In this document: one piece after another, positions 1-9,829 of the stretch
Layout: every line of letters starts with the position of its first letter
How positions within the stretch are numbered: position 1 is the first letter of the stretch
Translations under genes and position numbers: made by a program
Notes under the pieces: generated by a model
The model's database searches: none
What the model was told of the DNA's origin: nothing
What the model saw: the letters and a program-made list of their open reading frames with translations, nothing else
NCBI GenBank assembly: GCA_045600045.1
Contig: JAZRXD010000007.1
Coordinates: forward strand, 1-23,409
Direction of reading: 5' to 3'
Source of the DNA: UBA1715 sp045600045
GTDB lineage: Bacteria; Bacteroidota; Bacteroidia; Bacteroidales; UBA1715
DNA: 23,409 bases

Positions 1-1
1 A

Positions 2-2521
2 CAAACAATACCTGCATTTGATTTTTATAATCTTATTTTAAATAACAAAGGACTTGATGGGTCTAAAAACGATAAAGTTTCGTTAGGTGGAAATATAAAT
101 GTAACGGGAAATCTTTCATTAGTAGAAGGTGTATTAAATACGAATGGAAAGACTTTAACGGTAACAAATTCTGAAGTCGGTGCAGTAAGTCAAGGATATA
201 GAATTAATGCTGATAGTGCTTCTTATATAGAAGGCGGACTAACACGAGCTTTGCCGTCAAATTCTTCAGGAACAACAGGATCTTATGTGTATCCTGTTGG
301 TTCGGCGAATGCTTATATGCCGTTAACTATGCAAGGAATAACAACAGGTGCTAATGCGTCGGCAACCGTGTCTATAACTACTACACCAAAAGGAACAGGG
401 AAAAATTCGCCTTTAACTGCGATTAACACATCTGGATACTGGAAAATTGATGGTGCGGACTATGTGAGTTCTTCTATAAGTGTTTCAACCTCTAATGGGC
501 TTAATAGTTCGAATACACTGGGATTTGAAAGAGAAAATTCATCCTCGTTTGATAATATACTTGGTTGTTCCGTGTCTACAAATGCTATAAGTGCATCGTC
601 TGTTGTTGAGGGAAATGGTTATATTGCTTTGGCAACAAGAAGTATTAATGCTAAAACATATTATTATAATTGTAACAATACAACAAATGACGTGACGAAT
701 TTAAATTCTTGGTGGACAGGTCAGTATGCCTCGGGTTCACATCCTACAAGTTTTACGGAAGATGATGCCACGTGGATATTTGATTGTGGAACTACAATTA
801 GTAAGGACCTTACTATAGGTGGCTCAAATACAAGAGTTTATTTTAATGTGAAATCAGGAGATGTACTAAATATAGATGCTAATGTAACGTTGCCGATAGT
901 AGAACATAAACAAGGTTGGTTTGAAATAGGGCGTCAAGGAGAACTTTCCATATTAAATAATTTTAGTATTAATGATCAATCTAATGAACATAGCAATAGA
1001 CCAACTATAATAAATGGTGGAAAATTGAATGTTTATAATTCCAATTTGCAGATTAAGAGCGGAATTGTGAAGAATAATGGTGAAATGAATTTTTATAATA
1101 CGGATATGACTTTGACATCCGAATTGGATGGTACTGGTGATTGGAATTTACAACACAGAGCACACACTCAATTTTTCAATAACGGAGTGATACGTATGAA
1201 CACAGGTGCATTGACGGTTACAGGAAGGTATGTACATGTCGTCAATGAATCAGGCGCTGTTTGGCTTGTGGATAATACTGCAGCTCAGTCAAAAAAGGTC
1301 GTTTTGGGAACAAAAGATAATGGTGTTGAATTTTCAAGCATAGACGACAGATTGTATGTTGACTTCAAATGTGGTTCATCATTTGTGGTGAAACATTCTG
1401 ATGTTGATGTGTTATATTTAGGTGATATTCAAGATGCGTCAAATGCGGCATTCTTAAATGGTGAATTTGTTGTTTACGATGGAAATATGTTGGTAAAGAG
1501 GTCGAAAGATGGTGGTGGTAAATTTACGCTTAGTGATTGTGGTGAAATATATTTGGTTGATACAGATAATAGTGGAGATGGTATATTTGAGGTTAGTGGA
1601 GCCTCTGGTTGGGAAGTAAATATAGAAGGAACCTTATATGCCAATGGTATAATGAATACAGGAAATGGTAATGGTAATAAGTTTTATGTAAAAGATGGTG
1701 CTGAAATATTTGTAGGTGATATTGGTGTTGGAAGTAATTCTGATAAGACCTGGAGTTTTAGTCTTGATGTGAAATCCGGTGGCACTATGAATTATTGCGG
1801 AAACAGAACATCTGGAGGTGATGGAATTGGAGAAAATGCAGGTACGTTAAATTACGCAGGTAGTTTTTATGAAGGATCAAGTCCAATGGTTGAGGGTGAT
1901 ATAAGTGGGTCTGGAAAACAAAATATTGCGTTTGTTGATGGTACTGATTGTATGGCTGCGTATGTAGATGTTGCTATGCACAATACTGGTTCAACGTTGC
2001 TTCCTGTTGAACTAACAATGCTTTATGGAATTTGCAAAGACAATGTTGTTGAAATTCATTGGCAAACTGCTTCTGAAACTGGCAATGAAGTGTTTGAAGT
2101 GTTCCGTTCTTTCGATGGTGTGAATTTTGAAGAAATCGGTTCTTTGTTGGGTGCGGGAACGACTACGGATGTTCAAAACTATGTATATTACGATACGGAT
2201 GAAGATAAGACAGGTGTTGTGTATTACAAAATACGTCAGGTTGATTTTGATGGCAAAACAAAAGATTCAAAAATCATAGCTGTTCAAACGTGTGGTAAGA
2301 ATGCGAAATTCTCTGTGACTGAAGAAGATGTGTTCGTTCACTTTGAACATCCAGAAGTCCCTAGTTATGTTGTGATTACAACTCTTTCAGGAAAAATTGT
2401 TTATTCAAAAACATTTACTAATGTAGAGATTGCTCGAATTGCCGTTCCAAAAACAAAGGGTATGTATATAATTTCGGTAATCGATAACAAACAAATCACA
2501 AGTGAAAAATTTATTCGATAG
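2..2521 (+). CDS. T9SS type A surface protein, beta-helix-like, 5' end outside window
   Basis: The frame is open from base 2, so at least 839 C-terminal residues are present and the true start lies upstream; the TTG at 251 is internal and not a credible start. Residue numbers count from base 2. Residues about 30-230 are Thr/Ser/Asn/Gly-rich beta sequence. About 219-265 holds a W/F-rich segment (NSWWTGQYASGSHPTSF) of a kind recurrent in Bacteroidota surface proteins. About 270-640 has short strand repeats (GGKLNVYN, GEMNFYN, GALTVTG) that suggest a right-handed parallel beta-helix. About 668-762 is a fibronectin-III-like module beginning LPVEL and containing HWQTASETGNEVFEVFRS. The last 75 residues look like a type A T9SS C-terminal domain (GMYIISVIDNKQITSEKFIR). 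I infer export by T9SS to the cell surface or medium. No catalytic motif or specific ligand is recognisable. A strong terminator follows directly. Confidence 0.9.
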   Translation, partial: QTIPAFDFYNLILNNKGLDGSKNDKVSLGGNINVTGNLSLVEGVLNTNGKTLTVTNSEVGAVSQGYRINADSASYIEGGLTRALPSNSSGTTGSYVYPVGSANAYMPLTMQGITTGANASATVSITTTPKGTGKNSPLTAINTSGYWKIDGADYVSSSISVSTSNGLNSSNTLGFERENSSSFDNILGCSVSTNAISASSVVEGNGYIALATRSINAKTYYYNCNNTTNDVTNLNSWWTGQYASGSHPTSFTEDDATWIFDCGTTISKDLTIGGSNTRVYFNVKSGDVLNIDANVTLPIVEHKQGWFEIGRQGELSILNNFSINDQSNEHSNRPTIINGGKLNVYNSNLQIKSGIVKNNGEMNFYNTDMTLTSELDGTGDWNLQHRAHTQFFNNGVIRMNTGALTVTGRYVHVVNESGAVWLVDNTAAQSKKVVLGTKDNGVEFSSIDDRLYVDFKCGSSFVVKHSDVDVLYLGDIQDASNAAFLNGEFVVYDGNMLVKRSKDGGGKFTLSDCGEIYLVDTDNSGDGIFEVSGASGWEVNIEGTLYANGIMNTGNGNGNKFYVKDGAEIFVGDIGVGSNSDKTWSFSLDVKSGGTMNYCGNRTSGGDGIGENAGTLNYAGSFYEGSSPMVEGDISGSGKQNIAFVDGTDCMAAYVDVAMHNTGSTLLPVELTMLYGICKDNVVEIHWQTASETGNEVFEVFRSFDGVNFEEIGSLLGAGTTTDVQNYVYYDTDEDKTGVVYYKIRQVDFDGKTKDSKIIAVQTCGKNAKFSVTEEDVFVHFEHPEVPSYVVITTLSGKIVYSKTFTNVEIARIAVPKTKGMYIISVIDNKQITSEKFIR

Positions 2522-2546
2522 ATAATCTATAATTATTATGTATATT

Positions 2547-2590
2547 AAAAAGAAAGAGACGTCCATTTTTGAACGTCTCTTTCTTTTTTT
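2547..2590 (+). terminator. Rho-independent terminator after the first surface protein gene
   Basis: A perfect 16-base inverted repeat (2547-2562 pairing with 2573-2588) encloses a 10-base loop. The right arm ends in a run of T. It starts 26 bases after the stop codon and is the strongest hairpin I saw between genes. Confidence 0.92.
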
Positions 2591-2615
2591 ACATAAAATA
2601 AATTAGAAAATATGA

Positions 2616-2645
2616 TTGTTGTATAAAAAAACATTCCTATTTTTG
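2616..2645 (+). promoter_or_regulatory. Bacteroidota-type promoter of the OmpA/TPR lipoprotein gene
   Basis: TTG at 2616-2618 is followed after exactly 19 bases by TATTTTTG at 2638-2645. This fits the Bacteroidota housekeeping sigma pattern (TTTG/TTG at -33, TAnnTTTG at -7). Transcription would start near 2652, leaving an A-rich leader of about 45 bases before the ATG at 2697. Lying just after a terminator, it implies the lipoprotein gene is its own transcription unit. Confidence 0.75.
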
Positions 2646-2696
2646 TTCGTTCTAAAAAATACAATGCAATTAAGTGTTTAATTCAAATCTAAAAAA

Positions 2697-4388
2697 ATGA
2701 AGAAAAAATCTGTTTTTCAAATTGTTTTGGGTTCTGCAGTCGTACTAGCAGTTGGATGTAGTAGCCCTAACAAAATGTTAAAAGACGCTGCAACAGTCCG
2801 TTATACTGTTACACCTGATCCTCTAGAAATGAAAGGTGATAGTGTTGATTTGTCAGTAACTGTTGTGTATCCAGCAAAATATTTCAATAAAAATGCTGTG
2901 ATGGTATTAACTCCAGTTTTGAAGTCTGAAAGTGCTTCTGTCGCTTATCCTGAAGTGACATTGCAAGGAGAAAAAGTTCAAGGCAATGGCGGTGTGATTT
3001 CGGCAGCCGGTGGATCTTATACATATACAGGTAAAGTTGCTTACGAAGATGCTTTGTTGCAATCAGAATTGAAAATTCAAAGCAAAGTTTCTGTGAAAAG
3101 TAAATCGGTTAACTTGCCAGAAGTAAAAATCGCTGATGGAGTTTTGGCTACAGCTTCTTTGTTGAAAAATGAAGCTCAAGCTATCGAAGCAATGAACCAA
3201 TTCAAACGTTCGGAACTTTTGACATCGGAATCAGAAATTGTTTTCTCTATTAATAATGCAACAGTTCAGTCAAAAGAACTTTCAAAACAAGGCATTAAAG
3301 ATATGAAGACTTTTGCTAAAAATGCAGAAGCTGATTCTACAATGCAATTGAAAGGCGTTGCTATCGTAGGTTTTGCGTCTCCTGATGGACCAGAAGATGG
3401 TAACGAAAACTTGGCTAAAAACCGTCAAGCTGCAGCAGAAAAAGCTTTGAAAAGTTCAATCAAAGGTGAATATGAAGCTAACTATACTGCTGAAGACTGG
3501 GAAGGCTTCCGTATGTTGATGGAAAGTTCTGAAATTCAAGATAAAGATGCAATTTTGAATATCCTTTCTCAATATTCTGATCCTGTTGTTCGTGAATCAG
3601 AAATTAAGAAAATGGGTACTGTTTACAAAGAAATCGCTGATGACATTCTTCCTCAATTACGTCGTTCTAAAATCGTTGTAAGCGCTGAAAAAGTTGGTAA
3701 ATCTGATTCAGTTCTTCTTGCAGCGGGTTTAGGTAAATCTGATGTCCAATTGACAGAAGATGAATATTTGTTCGCAGCAATTGTTGCAGAAAATGCTGAC
3801 GATGCAGAAAAGATTTTGAAAAATGGTGCAACTGCTCTTTCAAATTCTTGGAAAATCGTAAACAATTTGGGTTGCATTCAAATGGATGCTAACAAATTCG
3901 AAGACGCTCAGGCTTCTTTCGCTCGTGCTGATGAACTTTCAGATGGTGACAAAGCTGTGAAAAACAACATGGGTGTTCTTGCTGTTAAACAAGGTGACTT
4001 GGTGAAAGGTTTCGAATATTTCGAAGTTGCTCAAGGTGCAGGACCAGAGGTTAAATACAATATGGGTACTGTAAAAGTAAAAGAAGGCGACTATCCAACT
4101 GCTGTAGAAATGTTCGGAAGCAACAAAACTTTCAATGCTGCTTTGGCTAAATTGTTGGCTGGTGACGTTGATGGTGCTTTGAGTGTTGCAAATGAAGTTG
4201 AAGAAGCTGACGCTTCTGTAGATTACTTGAAAGCTGTGATCGGTGCAAGACAAAAAAATCTTGATATGATTATCACAAACTTGAAATCTGCTATCGATAA
4301 AGATGCTGCATTCAAGGAAAGAGCTGCTAAAGATCTTGAATTTTCTGATTTCTCTGATGATTCAAGTTTCGAAGCTCTTGTAAAATAG
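2697..4388 (+). CDS. OmpA-like/TPR lipoprotein
   Basis: 563 residues, a complete gene with its own promoter and terminator. The N-terminus MKKK plus a hydrophobic stretch ends in AVGC, so Cys21 is a plausible lipidated residue. Residues about 30-150 are beta-rich without a motif I recognise. Residues 179-255 resemble an OmpA C-terminal (peptidoglycan-binding type) domain: SEIVFSINNATV, then GFASPDGPEDGNENLAKNR from about 226, keeping the D..G...N..L...R spacing of the family. Residues about 388-475 contain three TPR-like helical pairs about 33 residues apart (NNLGCIQMDANKFEDA, NNMGVLAVKQGDLVKG, YNMGTVKVKEGDYPTA). I infer a periplasm-facing envelope lipoprotein bridging peptidoglycan and a protein partner. 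Phe is written TTC 14 times and TTT 4 times, unusual in such AT-rich DNA and suggesting strong expression. Its order (OmpA-like then TPR) differs from PorE, so I give no symbol. Confidence 0.9.
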   Translation: MKKKSVFQIVLGSAVVLAVGCSSPNKMLKDAATVRYTVTPDPLEMKGDSVDLSVTVVYPAKYFNKNAVMVLTPVLKSESASVAYPEVTLQGEKVQGNGGVISAAGGSYTYTGKVAYEDALLQSELKIQSKVSVKSKSVNLPEVKIADGVLATASLLKNEAQAIEAMNQFKRSELLTSESEIVFSINNATVQSKELSKQGIKDMKTFAKNAEADSTMQLKGVAIVGFASPDGPEDGNENLAKNRQAAAEKALKSSIKGEYEANYTAEDWEGFRMLMESSEIQDKDAILNILSQYSDPVVRESEIKKMGTVYKEIADDILPQLRRSKIVVSAEKVGKSDSVLLAAGLGKSDVQLTEDEYLFAAIVAENADDAEKILKNGATALSNSWKIVNNLGCIQMDANKFEDAQASFARADELSDGDKAVKNNMGVLAVKQGDLVKGFEYFEVAQGAGPEVKYNMGTVKVKEGDYPTAVEMFGSNKTFNAALAKLLAGDVDGALSVANEVEEADASVDYLKAVIGARQKNLDMIITNLKSAIDKDAAFKERAAKDLEFSDFSDDSSFEALVK

Positions 4389-4408
4389 TAAGAGTATTTC
4401 TCTCATAC

Positions 4409-4447
4409 GAAAGGGGAATTTGTGAAAACAGATTCCCCTTTCTTTTT
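4409..4447 (+). terminator. Rho-independent terminator after the OmpA/TPR lipoprotein gene
   Basis: An 11-base perfect stem, 4409-4419 (GAAAGGGGAAT) with 4432-4442, encloses a 12-base loop. The sequence continues into TTTTT at 4443-4447. It lies 20 bases after the stop codon. Confidence 0.88.
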
Positions 4448-4592
4448 GCTATATAAATATTAGGGATTTTGTGGCTAAATTTGTCTTAAGTATGTAAGGT
4501 CTATGTTATAAAATAATTGTGAAATTTTGTTTGCTTAGATAAAATTTCATAAATGAAAAATACTATCTTTACAAACTATATTTTCAGAAGTT

Positions 4593-7500
4593 ATGAAGTC
4601 TATGCAAACATTTCGAAGATTCGTGGTTGTAACTGTTGGTATTGTGTTGTCAGCAGTGTTCGCATTTTCTGTCCCTACTTGGACAAGAGTAAATTATACA
4701 AGTTCAACTGCTTTTATTGGCATTGTTAAAATAAATCAATACGACAAAAATTTCCCGATTACGGTAGAGGCTGGTGACTTTATTGGCGCATTTGTTGGAG
4801 ATGAATGCAGAATGGTCGCAGAAGTTTTTACGTATAATGGAGGTTTATACGTGTCGTCTGTGATTCAAGGTGGTGACATCATTGATATGACTGGCTCGAC
4901 AAGTGTGCCGGAAGAAGTGGAGTGGAAGGTTTGGGATAATTCGGCAAATAAATTGATTTCTGCTCAGGTTTATGGAACGTTGTTCACGGAATCTGCTGGC
5001 GAAATCTTTGACTTTGAAATAGGTAAGCCGAACACGGGCAGTGAATTGAAATCTTTGTCTATCGCTTCATATACTTTAAATCCTGTTTTTTCGGCAAAAA
5101 CTACAGAATATGATATTTCGGTTCCTTTTGGAACAACTTTGCCTGCTTCTACTGCTTATTCAGCGGTAGCAGCTGATTCTCGAGCAAGTGTGAATGTTGT
5201 TGCTGCAACTTCGTTTGATGCAACAGGAAAAGCAGAAACGGTTGTTACTGTTACTGCGGAAGATGGCTCAAAAACTGAATATAAAATAACATTTATACAA
5301 GAGTCTTGTCCTGCAACAGCTCCTGTGTCTTCAGAAATAGCAAATGTTTCAGTTTGTGTTGGTGATGCTGCTACGTTGACTGCCAATTTCTCTGACAAAA
5401 ATTATGAGGCTGTATGGTACGATGTGGAAACTGCAGGTTCTGCATTGGAAACAGGAAATGAATTTTCAGCTGGAAAATTAACAGAAGGAATTCATTCTTA
5501 TTATGTTGCAAAGAATGATGGAACTTGCGAAAGTACTAATCGTTTGGAGGTAATGGTAACTGTGAACCCGTTGCCGACTCCGGAAATTGTCGGTTTGGCT
5601 GAAAAGTATTGTGCTGAAGCAGAAGCAGTAGAATTAAGCGCTTCAGTCGCTGGTGGAAAATTCTCTATGGGTGGAACAACTATTACATCTTTTAATCCTG
5701 CAACAGCATCAATTGGTTCTAATACAATAGAATATATAGTTACAGATAAGAATGGCTGCTCGGGTTCGGCAAGTCAAACTGTTACGATTATTGCCAATCC
5801 GTCAATAACACTAAATGTCAAAGAACAAGCTTGTCTTAATGAAAGTATTACTTTGGCACCAACAACAGGAACTTGGTCTGGAACAGGTGTTTCAGGTTCT
5901 GTTTTTAAAGCTAATACAGACGGAAATTTTGATTTAACTTATACTGAAACAAAAGATGGTTGCTCTTCAACTCAAACAACAACTATAAAGGTTGTGTCTG
6001 CTGAAGCTCCATCAGTAAATCCAGCAACAGTTGAAAAAAATGGAGCAGTTCCTTCGTTGACAGCTCAAGCTTCAGGAACTGTTAATTGGTTTGAGTCAGA
6101 AACGGGCACAGCTGTTTCGACAGGTAATTCTTATTCACCAACGGTTTCGACTGCGACTGAAAAAGTTTTTACATTCTATGCTTCAAATGTGGTTGAAGGT
6201 TGTGAAAGTGAAAAAGTTCCTGTAACTTTAACAGTTACATCTTGTACAACTGAAGCACCTTCTATTGCACCAGTTGATGCTGTTTGCGAAGGTGTCGATT
6301 TCCCAACGTTAACAGCAACAGGTGCAAATATTACTTGGTATGATGCTATTACTGATGGAAATAAATTGGGTGATGGTGCAAACTATATACCAACCAAAGC
6401 TGGTTCGTATTATGCTTCACAAAATCCTGGATGTGAAGGTCCTCGTGCTATGGTGAAAGTTGAAGTGAAACAAAAACCAACAGTTCCAACTGCAGTTGGT
6501 GCAAGTTCTTGCTTGGGCTCGGAACTTGTGGCAATGACGACTTCGGAAGATGCAGATTGGTATGTTAGCAAGACTGACAAACCGGTTGTTACAGGTTCAA
6601 AATCATATACACCATCTTCGTTAACTTCAACTACGACATTCTATGTTAATAGAACAGAAAATGGCTGTGTTTCTGATTTCGCAGAAGTGGTTTATACAAT
6701 CAATCCTGTTCCTGCTGCTTTAAAAACAGATAATACAAAAGCATGTATTGACGAGGATTACAATTATATTGTAAGAGTTTCTGGTAGTTTGGCAGATGGC
6801 GCAACGCTACAATGGTATGATGAGAATGATAATCCAAAAGGAACAAGTACAATACAAGATGTTGCAGTTACAGAAGCAAAACAATATGCATACTCAGTAA
6901 CTCAAACTGTTGGAAATTGTACAAGTAAACCTTCAATTGCCATTTTGACTGTAAATGCACTTCCAAAACCAAATATTATAATAGAATCGTCATATTGTTC
7001 TGATGTTAACAAGACGGTCGCATTGACTGCAGATTTGATGGGTGGCGATTTTATGATTGACGACATTTTTGAAGATTCTTTTGTCCCAAGTAAATTGAAG
7101 GAAGGTCAACATAAAGTTTCTTATACTTATGAAGATGAAAATGGTTGCTATGGAGAAGTCGAAAAAACATTCTCTATAAACAATTGTGCAGATCCTGATG
7201 TACAAACCATAACATTGAGTCCGACTACACTTACATTGAAAAAGAATGAAAAATATAGTGGATTTACAAAAACGTTAACTCCAGGTGATGCTCCACAAAC
7301 TGTAACTTGGGAGTCTTCTGATGCTTCTGTAGTTACGGTTGACACAGAAGGAAATCTCGTTGCTGTTGGTGCTGGAGAAGCTGTAATTACAATGAGTTCA
7401 ACATATACTCCATCAAAAAAGGCGACTTGTACTGTAAAAGTATTATCATCACTTGAATCCGTTGAATTTAATAATGTGGCAGATTTGACTGTAGATGAAG

Positions 7501-9776
7501 GTGGATTTCTTGATTTGTCACAATATGTTGTGATAAATCCATCTGATGTTAAAAATACTACTAGTTGGAAAGTGAATTCATCATCTGCTACAATAAGTAA
7601 TTCGGGCGTTTTAACTGCGGGAATTGTTACTGAGGATACAGATGTTATGGTTCAAGTTACCGTTACGTCGGAGGATGGAACTTCAAAATCAGCAAGTGTC
7701 AATGTTACAATTATAAAGAGTTGTAGCTTGTCTGCTCCTGTTGTTGATAAGGCGTCTCAGTCAATCTGTAAAGGTGATGAAGCGGTATCGTTCTCTGCAA
7801 CGGGTGATGAATCTGCAAATTGGATTTGGGAAAATGTTTCAGGTGCAGTTGTTGGTGAAACAAATTCATTCAAAACAGCACAAGCAGGTGTTTATTATGT
7901 ATATCAAAGATTTGGTGATTGCTCGGGCGCCAAAACAATGGTTACTTTGGCTGTAAACGATTTGCCACAACCATCAATTTCGTTGTCAAGTATGTCTTAT
8001 TGCGATAATTTGGAAGAAACTATAGCTTTGTCGGCAAATCTTTCTGGTGGAACATTTTCTATAGATGGAGTGCCAGTATCCGCAATCGATCCTTCAAAAT
8101 TGTCAATAGGAAAGCATACTGTGACATATGCTTATACCGATAAGAATAATTGTTCGGCAACAGCTCAAACAACCTTCTCTATTGATGATTGTTCGTTACC
8201 ATCAGTAACGTCAATTACTTTAAATTCAACAAATTTGACTTTGCAGAAAGATGAAACAGAAAAACTTACGGTTACAATAGGTCCGTCTGAAGCTCCTCAA
8301 ACTGTAAATTGGACATCTTCAAATCCTTCTGTGGCTACTGTTGATGAATACGGAAATATCACTGCTGTTGGTAAAGGTTCTGCTACAATTACTGCTACAT
8401 CAACATACACGCCTTCTCAATCTGCAATGTGTGCAATCTCAGTCGTTTCCCCATTGACTTCTGTTTCATTCAATACAAGTAGTGTGACTGTAATGGCGGG
8501 AAAATCTGTTGATTTGTCTTCATCTTTGATTGTGAATCCTTCCGATGCTACAATTGTTTCACAAACTTGGTCAACATCGTCAAATGTAATTTCTGTTGTT
8601 GATGGGAAGGTTGTCGCTAGTAATGTGCAAACATCTGCGAATGCAATAGTTACAGTGGCTGTTCTTTCTGAGGAAGGTGTGGAAAAAAAGGCAACCATAA
8701 ATGTTGTTGTGGAACCATTTACAATTGATTTGGCTGTATTACAAAAGAAAATAGAAGAAGCGCAAAAAACAATTAAAGAAAATGAATATAAACGAGGAGA
8801 GATAGTTGGAAATATCCCTTCTGCAAGTTTTGATGTACTTCAAAATGCTATTTCCGATGCATTGTCTTTGATTGCAAATCCTCCATCGGAACAAAGTTCT
8901 GTTGATGCTCAAGTCATTAAGTTGAATTCAGCAATCAAGACGTTCCTTGCTTCTGAAATACCAAACAAAGTGTCTTCTATTTCTTTTGAAAGTAATATCG
9001 TATATATGGTTGCAGGCCAAGAATTAGCTCCAGATGTAGTATTTGAACCACAGGGTGCTTTCTCTGATTTGATTTGGACTTCGTCGAATTCCGATGTCGT
9101 TCGAGTTTATGGTTCAGGTAGAATAGTCGCTCAAAAAGCTGGTAGCGCTGCCGTAACAGCTTCGTTGCCAAGCAATATGTCTATTTCGTCTCGCTTGATT
9201 ATTATTGTTTCTGATGCACCAAGTTTGGTGTCTGTCGAAATGAATAAACTTGGAAATATGATAACATTGACATATTCTGAAGAAATGGATACTCCAGATC
9301 CTCAAATCTATTCTGATTTATACATTTATAGTAAGAAGGGTGCTGGTGCAATGTGTAATATTATGGATGTAAGTGTGAATTCAAAGAATGCAAAGAAGGT
9401 TGACATAATTGTTGGTGCGTACATTGATGATCCTTCCGATTTCGTGGTTAAATATGATGGAACGTCATTGCATTCAAAAGCGGGCGGAATAGCTCCTAAA
9501 TTTGAATATAATTTAGGTAGTACTCCAATTGAAGAAATTGAAGAAAATCTAATTGTTGCTTATCCTACAATTGCATCTGATTATATTATAGTTTCTGGTT
9601 TGACAGAAGGAATGAAGATGACAGTTTCTTCGGCCGATGGAAAGGTTGTTGCTTCGGAAGTTGTTACAGGTACTGTAGAGCAAATAAATGTTGTTAACTT
9701 AAAAGTCGGAACATATTATATAGTTGTTTCGGAAGACAATAAGGTAAAGGTTCAACTTGCTTTTGTAAAGAAATAG
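4593..9776 (+). CDS. Giant multi-Ig T9SS type A surface protein
   Basis: 1727 residues. The start ATG at 4593 precedes a signal peptide (FVVVTVGIVLSAVFAFS) probably cut near residue 27; the ATG at 4602 is equally possible. Residues about 28-145 form a beta domain (GDFIGAFVGDECRMVAEV, later VEWKVWDNSANK) of a type seen in Bacteroidota secreted proteins. Residues 150-235 resemble a cadherin-like beta-sandwich (LKSLSIASYTLNPVFS, ending DGSKTEYKITF). Several Cys-paired Ig-like repeats run from 238 to 787. Two copies of a 250-residue block follow (788-1040, 1122-1373), each with a Big_2 bacterial Ig domain (TWESSDASVVTVD; NWTSSNPSVATVD). Residues 1376-1458 are helical and FIVAR-like, 1458-1543 a third Big_2, and 1544-1640 an SwmB-like beta domain (LTYSEEMDTP). 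The final 80 residues are a type A T9SS sorting domain (GTYYIVVSEDNKVKVQLAFV). No enzyme motif is visible; a surface adhesin or matrix role is inferred. Confidence 0.93.
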   Translation: MKSMQTFRRFVVVTVGIVLSAVFAFSVPTWTRVNYTSSTAFIGIVKINQYDKNFPITVEAGDFIGAFVGDECRMVAEVFTYNGGLYVSSVIQGGDIIDMTGSTSVPEEVEWKVWDNSANKLISAQVYGTLFTESAGEIFDFEIGKPNTGSELKSLSIASYTLNPVFSAKTTEYDISVPFGTTLPASTAYSAVAADSRASVNVVAATSFDATGKAETVVTVTAEDGSKTEYKITFIQESCPATAPVSSEIANVSVCVGDAATLTANFSDKNYEAVWYDVETAGSALETGNEFSAGKLTEGIHSYYVAKNDGTCESTNRLEVMVTVNPLPTPEIVGLAEKYCAEAEAVELSASVAGGKFSMGGTTITSFNPATASIGSNTIEYIVTDKNGCSGSASQTVTIIANPSITLNVKEQACLNESITLAPTTGTWSGTGVSGSVFKANTDGNFDLTYTETKDGCSSTQTTTIKVVSAEAPSVNPATVEKNGAVPSLTAQASGTVNWFESETGTAVSTGNSYSPTVSTATEKVFTFYASNVVEGCESEKVPVTLTVTSCTTEAPSIAPVDAVCEGVDFPTLTATGANITWYDAITDGNKLGDGANYIPTKAGSYYASQNPGCEGPRAMVKVEVKQKPTVPTAVGASSCLGSELVAMTTSEDADWYVSKTDKPVVTGSKSYTPSSLTSTTTFYVNRTENGCVSDFAEVVYTINPVPAALKTDNTKACIDEDYNYIVRVSGSLADGATLQWYDENDNPKGTSTIQDVAVTEAKQYAYSVTQTVGNCTSKPSIAILTVNALPKPNIIIESSYCSDVNKTVALTADLMGGDFMIDDIFEDSFVPSKLKEGQHKVSYTYEDENGCYGEVEKTFSINNCADPDVQTITLSPTTLTLKKNEKYSGFTKTLTPGDAPQTVTWESSDASVVTVDTEGNLVAVGAGEAVITMSSTYTPSKKATCTVKVLSSLESVEFNNVADLTVDEGGFLDLSQYVVINPSDVKNTTSWKVNSSSATISNSGVLTAGIVTEDTDVMVQVTVTSEDGTSKSASVNVTIIKSCSLSAPVVDKASQSICKGDEAVSFSATGDESANWIWENVSGAVVGETNSFKTAQAGVYYVYQRFGDCSGAKTMVTLAVNDLPQPSISLSSMSYCDNLEETIALSANLSGGTFSIDGVPVSAIDPSKLSIGKHTVTYAYTDKNNCSATAQTTFSIDDCSLPSVTSITLNSTNLTLQKDETEKLTVTIGPSEAPQTVNWTSSNPSVATVDEYGNITAVGKGSATITATSTYTPSQSAMCAISVVSPLTSVSFNTSSVTVMAGKSVDLSSSLIVNPSDATIVSQTWSTSSNVISVVDGKVVASNVQTSANAIVTVAVLSEEGVEKKATINVVVEPFTIDLAVLQKKIEEAQKTIKENEYKRGEIVGNIPSASFDVLQNAISDALSLIANPPSEQSSVDAQVIKLNSAIKTFLASEIPNKVSSISFESNIVYMVAGQELAPDVVFEPQGAFSDLIWTSSNSDVVRVYGSGRIVAQKAGSAAVTASLPSNMSISSRLIIIVSDAPSLVSVEMNKLGNMITLTYSEEMDTPDPQIYSDLYIYSKKGAGAMCNIMDVSVNSKNAKKVDIIVGAYIDDPSDFVVKYDGTSLHSKAGGIAPKFEYNLGSTPIEEIEENLIVAYPTIASDYIIVSGLTEGMKMTVSSADGKVVASEVVTGTVEQINVVNLKVGTYYIVVSEDNKVKVQLAFVKK
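6954..7712 (+). repeat. First copy of a 250-residue duplicated block in the type A Ig protein
   Basis: It encodes 253 residues in the order: Ig-like module (NALPKP... SYCSD... DENGCYGE...FSINNC), Big_2 domain, then a degenerate Big_2-like domain containing YVVINPSDV. It aligns along its whole length with 7956-8711. Identity is visible mainly in the protein; the DNA has diverged. Confidence 0.85.
7956..8711 (+). repeat. Second copy of the 250-residue duplicated block
   Basis: It encodes 252 residues with matching landmarks: NDLPQP, SYCDN, DKNNCSA, FSIDDC, a Big_2 domain with the shared APQTVNWTSS and STYTPS, and a final domain with LIVNPSDA. One extra Cys-paired Ig module (7725-7955) separates it from the first copy. 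Confidence 0.85.
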
Positions 9777-9797
9777 TTGATAAGTAAAATAAATGAA

Positions 9798-9829
9798 AAG
9801 GCTATCCAATCGGATAGCCTTCTATTTTT
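9798..9829 (+). terminator. Rho-independent terminator after the multi-Ig type A gene
   Basis: A 10-base perfect stem (9798-9807 with 9812-9821) and a tetraloop AATC are followed, after CTA, by a five-T run at 9825-9829. It ends ten bases before the next ATG and overlaps a candidate promoter box. Confidence 0.85.

Noticed and set aside
4476..4571. Possible promoter boxes of the multi-Ig type A gene: TAAATTTG at 4476 and TATCTTTA at 4564
   Set aside because: Neither has a TTG at the expected 19-base spacing and the second misses the final G. No pair is convincing enough to annotate.
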